Shown piece by piece: positions 32,776-38,013 of a DNA stretch of 38,013 bases. Within the stretch, counting starts at the first letter, position 1; every line of letters begins with the position of its first letter. This stretch comes from an uncultured Lachnospiraceae bacterium (GTDB taxonomy: Bacteria; Bacillota; Clostridia; Lachnospirales; Lachnospiraceae), in contig CAJUDQ010000003.1 in the NCBI GenBank assembly GCA_910585215.1, positions 96,806 to 134,818 on the forward strand, written 5' to 3'. The notes under the pieces are model-generated. The model searched no databases. It was given only the letters and a program-made list of their open reading frames with translations, and was not told the DNA's origin. A program made the position numbers and the translations under genes.

Positions 32776-33837
32776 ATGAATTTACCAATTACAGTCACTC
32801 AGAATGACCTGCTGGAAATCCTGTTAAATATTGCACCAGTGCGTCCGGTATTTATCTGGGGTGCGCCCGGTATCGGAAAATCTGCTCTGGTGGAGCAATT
32901 TGCAGAGGAAGTCGGGCTTCCATGCGTTTCCCTGCTTGGAAGCCAACTTGCGCCGGAAGATATCATTGGTATTCCAAAAATAAGCGGAAATACTTCTGAA
33001 TTTCTTCCACCAAAAATGATAGCCAGAACCGAGCCCTATGTGCTCTTTCTGGACGAGCTGAACGCCTGCTCTCAGGAAGTACAGAAGGCATTTTACAGTT
33101 TAATACATGAAAAAAGAATTGGCGAATATTATCTTCCGGAAGGCAGTATTATTATAGGAGCCGGAAACAGAGCGCAGGACAGCGCGATTGTAAAAACCAT
33201 GTCTTCGGCATTGATTAACCGAATGTTTCACGTTCAAATGCGCGCAGATACAAGGCAATGGATAAAATGGGCGCAACATGAGAATATCCATACATGGGTT
33301 ATCAATTACCTGATTCAAAGACCAGACCACCTTTTTTCCGAACCTCCCAAAACCGAAGAACCTTTTTCCACTCCACGCTCATGGCATATGTTAAGCGATG
33401 CCTTAAAAGAATATGGCGCAGGCAAAAGAGATATTTCTCCAGAAACGCTTCGAATGCTTGCCTATGCCTGCCTGACTCCGGCACATGCCGGAATGTTTCT
33501 TGCCTTTACAAAAAATATTCGCAATCAGCATATGCTGGATGATATTATTGCAAAAGAAGCAAAATGGCCGTCCAATCCCGAAGACCGTGATGTACTTTAC
33601 TTTCTTGCGCAGTCTTTCCGCGCAAAATTATTGCAGGAGCTGCCAAAAAGCAAGCAGGAAATCAGTGGAAATATGCTTTCATTTATATACAGGGCAAAGG
33701 CAATGATAAAGGAATTATCCGTGATTAATTTTGAAATCGCTCAGATGACTGTTTCCGCTGATGAGGGAGAAATTCTTCCTGACTGGTTTATGGTGGAAAT
33801 CATACGCGATTTGCCAAGACTGGTTACTCAAAAATAA
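32776..33837 (+). CDS. MoxR-type AAA+ ATPase
   Basis: This 353-residue AAA+ protein has Walker A GAPGIGKS (29-36), Walker B with D93-E94 (VLFLDELNA), a sensor-1 Asn in GAGNRAQD and an SSALINRMFHVQM arginine-finger region near 145. It then has a helical C-terminal part. Proteins of this type act as chaperone or remodelling ATPases that work on or with a VWA-domain partner. The next plus-strand gene encodes a metallopeptidase/VWA protein, which fits that pairing. AAAGGA lies about 8 bases before the ATG. The client process is unknown. Confidence 0.9.
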   Translation: MNLPITVTQNDLLEILLNIAPVRPVFIWGAPGIGKSALVEQFAEEVGLPCVSLLGSQLAPEDIIGIPKISGNTSEFLPPKMIARTEPYVLFLDELNACSQEVQKAFYSLIHEKRIGEYYLPEGSIIIGAGNRAQDSAIVKTMSSALINRMFHVQMRADTRQWIKWAQHENIHTWVINYLIQRPDHLFSEPPKTEEPFSTPRSWHMLSDALKEYGAGKRDISPETLRMLAYACLTPAHAGMFLAFTKNIRNQHMLDDIIAKEAKWPSNPEDRDVLYFLAQSFRAKLLQELPKSKQEISGNMLSFIYRAKAMIKELSVINFEIAQMTVSADEGEILPDWFMVEIIRDLPRLVTQK

Positions 33838-33841
33838 TACA

Positions 33842-33867
33842 TTCAGAAAATAGTGATTTTATCTGAA
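33842..33867 (+). other. Stem-loop between the MoxR and VWA genes
   Basis: A 10-bp stem (TTCAG-AAAAT with ATTTT-CTGAA, 2-base bulge, loop AGTG) lies 5 bases after the MoxR stop and is not followed by a T-run. It could stabilise or partly attenuate the transcript between the two operon genes. Confidence 0.4.
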
Positions 33868-33974
33868 CATCGAACATAAATATTGACCGCATTTTATAGA
33901 TACACAAAAGGAAGATATTTCCATTTGCCTATAGTCACATAGACAAATAAAGCAGGTGATAAAGGAGGACTGAC

Positions 33975-35828
33975 ATGCCATATCTGCATCAGAACTATTA
34001 TTACAGAGACGAACAGATGCCCGCGGAAGAACGTATTTTTCTTCTGGGCTATGATAAACTAAAAGAACATCCACTGTTAAAACATCTGGATGGAGACATT
34101 TATATGCACGGCAAACATACACAGGGAAAAGGCATCGCCGTTGTAGATAAACATGGAAAAGTATATATCAATACCTCTGTCCGGCAGACTCCTGACCAGT
34201 GGGCATTTATCCTTGCACACAATCTGCTGCATCTGGCATTTGGACATTTTGACCTCGATAATATTCCCTGTGATGAAAATGGCCGGTTTCAAAAAGAAAC
34301 CTGGAATAAAGCATGTGATATTTATATTGCAAGATTTTTAAAGGATATTCGTTTTGGAGAATCCTTCTGTCCTGACCCTGCTGATATTTATTCTGTAAAA
34401 CTGGATAATGAACGAAAAATTTATCATCATTTAGTTTCTTTGGGAGACACCGGTGAAATACAAACATATGGAACAAACTCAAAAGATATGATGGATATGG
34501 CCGAACTGGAACACCCTGTGATTTATAAACCAAATACATGCAACGAATATTCCAAAAACTTTGCATTAGCTATCGCACATTCTGTTACAAATGCGGTAAG
34601 TACCGCAGGCGGACATTCACCCATTGACAGAGAAAAAGCCGAAACGCCTGCCATGAAGGCGGCACAGTGGTTTCTGACACACTATCCTTTGCTTGGAGGG
34701 ATTGCATCTTCTTTTAAAATTATTGAAGATTATTTACTCTGTCAGAAATATGAAATATGGATTGCCGCAGTAGATGCCTCTGTGGGAGAAATCTATGTGA
34801 ATCCTGCTGCCGGACTGAATATCGAAGAATGGAAATTTGTTCTTGCTCATGAATTTTTACATGCAGGCCTTGTTCATCACAAACGCTGTCTTGGACGAAA
34901 TAAATACCTCTGGAACATTGCCTGTGACTATGTGGTAAATGACTGGCTGATAGAAATGAATGTCGGTTCTATCCCCAAATATGGACTGCTTTATGACAAA
35001 GAGCTTCATGGACTTTCTGCTGAATCTGTGTATGACAGAATCATAAAAGAAATGCGAAAATTTATGAAAAATGCGACCTTTCGCGGATACGGACATGGAG
35101 ATATTATGTCTGAAAAAAGATTTGGTGGGCTTACAAAAGACTTTTCCAAAGGGGTTACTCTTGATGAGTTTTTTAAAAATGCTTTAAGGGAAGGATATGA
35201 TTTCTTTTCCACCAATGTAAAAGGCTATCTTCCAGCAGGACTTGTCGAGGAAATCCGTGCGCTGTCCACACCGCCCATTCCATGGGAAGTAGAGCTTGGC
35301 AAATGGTTTGATTATCAGTTTCCGCCTATTGAAAAACACCGTTCGTATGCAAGACCAAGCCGAAGACAGGGAGCTACTCCCGATATTCCGCGCCCGAGAT
35401 ATGTGATACAAAAACAGGATTTGGAAAACAGAACCTTTGGCGTGGTGGTAGATACCTCAGGGTCAATGTCACACAGACAAATCGGTCTTGCATTGGGAGC
35501 AATTGCCAGTTATGCAATATCAAAGGATGTGATGTTTGTCAGAGTAGTATTTTGCGATGCAGAAGCTTATGATGCGGGATATCTGTCACCGGAAGATATT
35601 GCCGGACGGGTTCGTGTGACGGGCAGAGGCGGAACAATATTGCAGCCCGCGGTATCATTGCTCGAAAAAGCCAAGGACTTTCCGGCAAATGGACCGATTC
35701 TTGTGATTACGGATGGATATATAGAAGAAAATCTAAAAATACGACACGAACATGCTTATCTGCTGCCAAAAGGAAATAAACTGCCGTTTCTTCCAAAAGG
35801 AAAAGTGTTTTATTTTAAAGAAAATTAA
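33975..35828 (+). CDS. Putative metallopeptidase/VWA protein (DUF2201 type) with duplicated peptidase module
   Basis: This 617-residue cytoplasmic protein has two copies of a metallopeptidase-like module and a C-terminal VWA-like domain. Module 1 (about 53-120) has WAFILAHNLLHLAFGHFD, where N83 replaces the catalytic Glu of HExxH. Module 2 (about 262-330) has WKFVLAHEFLHAGLVHH with an intact H292-E-F-L-H296. Both continue into W-N-x-A-C-D. The VWA domain begins near 488 and has the MIDAS motif D493-TSGSMS. It should work with the MoxR ATPase encoded 138 bp upstream. AAAGGAGG lies 6 bases before the ATG. The family is known but poorly characterised; the substrate is unknown. Confidence 0.85.
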   Translation: MPYLHQNYYYRDEQMPAEERIFLLGYDKLKEHPLLKHLDGDIYMHGKHTQGKGIAVVDKHGKVYINTSVRQTPDQWAFILAHNLLHLAFGHFDLDNIPCDENGRFQKETWNKACDIYIARFLKDIRFGESFCPDPADIYSVKLDNERKIYHHLVSLGDTGEIQTYGTNSKDMMDMAELEHPVIYKPNTCNEYSKNFALAIAHSVTNAVSTAGGHSPIDREKAETPAMKAAQWFLTHYPLLGGIASSFKIIEDYLLCQKYEIWIAAVDASVGEIYVNPAAGLNIEEWKFVLAHEFLHAGLVHHKRCLGRNKYLWNIACDYVVNDWLIEMNVGSIPKYGLLYDKELHGLSAESVYDRIIKEMRKFMKNATFRGYGHGDIMSEKRFGGLTKDFSKGVTLDEFFKNALREGYDFFSTNVKGYLPAGLVEEIRALSTPPIPWEVELGKWFDYQFPPIEKHRSYARPSRRQGATPDIPRPRYVIQKQDLENRTFGVVVDTSGSMSHRQIGLALGAIASYAISKDVMFVRVVFCDAEAYDAGYLSPEDIAGRVRVTGRGGTILQPAVSLLEKAKDFPANGPILVITDGYIEENLKIRHEHAYLLPKGNKLPFLPKGKVFYFKEN

Positions 35829-35901
35829 CTCTTTTTATATGACCTGAATCTCTGATTCGTAAAATGACAAGATGATTGCTTGCTGAATTTATCCAAAAAC
35901 A

Positions 35902-35930
35902 AGGGGCCTGAAAAATCAAGCCCCTCTTTT
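35902..35930 (+). terminator. Intrinsic terminator of the MoxR/VWA operon
   Basis: A GC-rich stem (AGGGGC with GCCCCT, extended by TGA/TCA across one mismatch, loop AAAA) is followed by CTTTT. It lies about 75 bp after the VWA gene stop and closes the plus-strand operon. Confidence 0.85.
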
Positions 35931-36030
35931 CACAGAAAACTGTTATTCCTGCAAATTTTACTTATTAGAGTTTTCCAGAATATTTTTTCTGGAACGTTCC
36001 TCTTCTATTATGTTATCGTACATTTTTTCC
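35931..36030. other. Flank of the IStron 3' end
   Basis: This is host DNA between the operon terminator and the predicted right end of the mobile element. It carries a perfect 8-bp inverted repeat (TTCCAGAA/TTCTGGAA, 35973-35994) and a small palindrome (GGAACGTTCC, 35991-36000). On the minus strand the bases just past the element (36030 downward, GGAAAAAATG...) are where the TnpB guide sequence would lie. Confidence 0.4.
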
Positions 36031-36165
36031 TGAACTTCCCACGACTAAAGTCGCAGGGTTTTAAAGATAATTCATTCTTTAACTATCTCATTTAAGAAGT
36101 TTGGTATTTCATACAGCCAATCCAAAAGATTCACTGTCGAAAGTTTCCACCTGACATTTCAGGCA
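36031..36165 (-). ncRNA. Predicted omegaRNA (TnpB guide RNA scaffold) and element right end
   Basis: TnpB guide RNAs come from the 3' end of the gene and the right end of the element. Here the minus strand after (and across) the tnpB stop folds into several stems. CCTGA/TCAGG (36163-36150) straddles the stop codon, TTTGG/CCAAA lies at about 36126-36100, and the terminal CCC-GCGACT/AGTCGT-GGG hairpin is at 36058-36038. The guide would be the roughly 16-20 bases downstream of 36031. The exact 5' end cannot be read from sequence alone. Confidence 0.55.
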
Positions 36166-37409
36166 ACCCTTATTCTTATCGGTGTGTCCAGTTCACCTCT
36201 ATCGTATAATCCCATAAGAGATACAACATTACTTTTTCTCAAAATATTTAATGCACCGTTTATATCTGCATTTAAAGTTTTTCCATTCGCACATTGATAC
36301 AATCCTCGTTTTATTCTTTTCCCGCTGAATGTATAAGTCTGTGGGTTATCCTGATTATATACTGGAATGATATCATTATCAAAGAAACTGGCTTTCGAAG
36401 TGTAGCTTTCTTCCTGTTCGATATATTGAATTCCATATAATTTACAAAGATACCTGAACTTTTCTCTCAGCTTTCCAAAAGGGATATTTACAAAATTCTG
36501 GTTATTCTGTTTTCCAATATCACTGTTTTTTTGGAATGTTTTATTATATCCACATACGAGTGTGCCAATATCATTGTTTAAACAGTAATTTATAATAATC
36601 CTTGCACTTTTATTCATATAGTCATTCACTTTATTATTGCGGTTTCTTCTAATTGTTTGCTGTTTGTTCGTGCTTTTCTTGCCAAATTTCTGTTTATCTT
36701 TAATACGCTGCAGTCTTGCATTTTCTTTATGAAACCACTGGTTGATAGATTTCAGCCTTTTTCCGTCTATAATGAAAGTTTTTCCTTTACTTGTTACACA
36801 GGCAGCTAAATTATCAACCCCAAAATCGATTGCAAGTACATGGTTTTCATCTAAATTACTTCGAATTTCTTCTGCTTCATAACAGTATTGAATTTCAAAG
36901 AACCTTGCTTTTGATTTTGGTATGATTCGAATCTCTTTCACTTTTTTCCCTGCAAGTTTAGGCGGAAGATTGATTGTGATTCCTTTATGCCCTTTCTTAT
37001 AGCTTTGGGAATATGGAATGGTAAGCTGATTTTCATTGAACCTTACAAAACCTATCACCAATGTTGTAAAACTGTCTTTCGGAAGATAATGTGGCAGTTT
37101 AATATCTTTAAAAGAATACCTGTCTTTCTCAGCTAATTTTATTAACCCAAAAAATGACTGGAACATACTGTCAACTTCTTTTAATATCTGTTGAGCCATA
37201 TTTGAATTTAATGATTTATAGTTTTCAGAGTGTTTTAGTAAAGCATAATTCTTTTCATAGTTCAAATATTTTCCTTCATGGAAATAATACTGCCTTACAT
37301 TATATATAGCTTCATTTGTTAAGTTTTTCGCTATATGCGATAATTCTCTAAGATTTTTATAATCTTCCTTTGATAATTGTTTTACCTGCTGTTTTATAGT
37401 GAAATACAT
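36159..37409 (-). CDS. tnpB: RNA-guided endonuclease TnpB family protein (OrfB of IS605 type)
   Basis: This 416-residue TnpB-like nuclease has a basic N-terminal region and a RuvC domain with all three acidic residues: D195 (AIDFGVD), E334 (EESYTSK) and D382 (NADINGALNIL). It should cut double-stranded DNA guided by an omegaRNA made from the element's right end, and so help the element persist. The four-cysteine zinc ribbon that usually lies between YTSK and the last Asp is missing; only one Cys (YQCANG) remains, as in a known zinc-less subgroup. I use the ATG at 37409 with AGAGGTG 7 bases upstream; the GTG at 37418 overlaps that site. It lies inside the IStron. Confidence 0.9.
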   Translation of the reverse strand: MYFTIKQQVKQLSKEDYKNLRELSHIAKNLTNEAIYNVRQYYFHEGKYLNYEKNYALLKHSENYKSLNSNMAQQILKEVDSMFQSFFGLIKLAEKDRYSFKDIKLPHYLPKDSFTTLVIGFVRFNENQLTIPYSQSYKKGHKGITINLPPKLAGKKVKEIRIIPKSKARFFEIQYCYEAEEIRSNLDENHVLAIDFGVDNLAACVTSKGKTFIIDGKRLKSINQWFHKENARLQRIKDKQKFGKKSTNKQQTIRRNRNNKVNDYMNKSARIIINYCLNNDIGTLVCGYNKTFQKNSDIGKQNNQNFVNIPFGKLREKFRYLCKLYGIQYIEQEESYTSKASFFDNDIIPVYNQDNPQTYTFSGKRIKRGLYQCANGKTLNADINGALNILRKSNVVSLMGLYDRGELDTPIRIRVA

Positions 37410-37479
37410 TTTAATCACCTCTTTTCTATGAGATGGTTATAACATACTTTATTTAAAAATGCAATATTTTGTTAAAAAT

Positions 37480-38013
37480 AATTTTTTGTTAAGCAGTCAA
37501 CCTTCGGCTGGCTGCATCTTATACGATACAAGTGAAACGGACACAGGAAGAACCCTGTTTTTTTACTCGTATCAGAGGTTGTCGTTCATATAGGAACGCT
37601 GCTTCCTATACAGTTCTCATATTCTTATTCGAATAATGAACTTCTTACACTTTCATGCAAGCACAGACTATATCTTATCCATATTCCTTATGGAACTTAG
37701 GTGAAACCACTTCCCTTGTCAATCGCTTACAAGGTACTCCCCTCACGAGGGATAGCCGTTGAACCTTACCTTTCGGTCTTGGCTGCTGGTTGCCCATTAT
37801 TTAAACCCTTAGGATTTAACCTTAGGTCATCTTAACTGTTTTTTCTACTTTCGTAACATTCACGCTTATACCATTTTACAGGTATTACGTTGTAGTCAGT
37901 GAAGCTTTAGGGGTTTCAAGCAATTCAATTTCTTTGTTGCGCAGTGTAGAACTACGTCTACATACAGATTTCTCTATATGCTGACTATATCGTGGCAATT
38001 CATCTCATAACTA
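37480..38013 (-). ncRNA. Group I self-splicing intron core (5' part of IStron)
   Basis: On the minus strand this contains the hallmark group I sequences. The P/Q region (AATGGGCAACC...AGCAGCCAAG, 37798-37778) comes first, then R as GTTCAACGGCTA (37764-37753) and S as AAGATATAGTC (37676-37666). R and S pair as P7 (GGCTA with TAGTC). P8 is TCCATA/TATGGA (37694-37678). Two hairpins between R and P8 (37751-37739 and 37734-37714) fit P7.1/P7.2 of subgroup IA. Downstream P9-type stems are TATAGGAA/TTCCTATA (37610-37589), GATACGAGT/ACTTGTATC (37573-37525) and a GCAG-CTGC hairpin (37515-37493). The 5' splice site and P1 lie past the window edge. Confidence 0.88.

Larger units (their letters stand above)
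36031..38013 (-). mobile_element. IStron: group I intron fused to an IS200/IS605-type element with tnpB (5' end outside window)
   Basis: On the minus strand a group I intron core (from the window edge to about 37480) is followed by tnpB (37409-36159) and by an IS605-type right end with a terminal hairpin (36038-36058, CCC-GCGACT/AGTCGT-GGG) and GGGAAGTTCA. That order defines an IStron, known from Clostridioides difficile CdISt1 and related clostridia. The element can splice out of RNA and so hide its insertion. There is no tnpA between intron and tnpB, so it would need a transposase supplied elsewhere. The 3' boundary is placed near 36028-36032 by the hairpin; the 5' boundary is beyond 38013. 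Confidence 0.78.

Noticed and set aside
37480..38013. Group II intron as an alternative for the structured RNA
   Set aside because: No domain V sequence or reverse transcriptase is present, while the R and S motifs and the P7 pairing of group I introns are clear.
36159..38013. A complete IS605 element with tnpA
   Set aside because: No Y1 transposase frame exists between the intron core and tnpB or downstream of tnpB; it could only be outside the window.

Overview
The window is AT-rich DNA from a low-GC Gram-positive anaerobe, most likely a gut clostridium of the Lachnospiraceae type. I infer this from strong AGGAGG-type ribosome sites, a BlaI/M56 pair, a LytTR/GHKL two-component system, a bacteriohemerythrin fusion, a heterodimeric ABC exporter and a clostridial-type intron/IS605 chimera. 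I cannot name the genus. Bases 1-33 are not biological. They match the Illumina TruSeq read-1 adapter exactly, so the true contig begins at base 34 inside a truncated gene.

Layout. 35-2020 (+): a truncated AI-2E-type permease and an alpha/beta hydrolase. 2047-8514 (-): an orphan OmpR-type response regulator, a BlaI/M56-peptidase/small secreted protein operon, a ferritin-like protein, an SDR oxidoreductase, and a hemerythrin/CheX-like/receiver fusion. 8598-10676 (-): a GHKL sensor kinase and LytTR regulator. 10794-17527 (-): a chaperone-headed operon holding a giant TPR protein with a degenerate J-domain, an HscC-like Hsp70, an iron-sulfur aldo/keto reductase and an ArsC/Spx-like protein. 17661-21888 (-): a two-subunit ABC exporter with one degenerate ATP site, preceded by an sce7726-type nuclease-fold protein. 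22225-24881: endonuclease III (-) and, divergently, a chemoreceptor with a zinc-binding CZB sensor domain (+). 25017-30115 (-): cysteine synthase, an acyltransferase-like protein, a row of immunity-like genes (two unknowns, DUF6891-like, SMI1/KNR4-like) and a MutT-type Nudix hydrolase. 30172-30302 holds a duplicated structured repeat, followed by tRNA-Ser(GCT), a small XRE regulator, RtcB and an unlisted 37-residue ORF with its own terminator. 32776-35828 (+): a MoxR-type AAA+ ATPase and a metallopeptidase/VWA protein whose metallopeptidase module is duplicated.

The right end (about 36031 to beyond 38013, minus strand) is the most striking region. A group I intron core (R and S motifs pairing as P7, plus P8 and peripheral hairpins) lies directly upstream of a tnpB gene. 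Past the tnpB stop comes an IS605-type right-end hairpin and a predicted omegaRNA scaffold. This is the architecture of an IStron, a self-splicing transposon that carries an RNA-guided nuclease. Its 5' end lies outside the window. No tnpA is present, and TnpB keeps the RuvC residues but has lost the zinc ribbon.

Most genes are on the minus strand. Several intrinsic terminators are clear and divide the window into transcription units.
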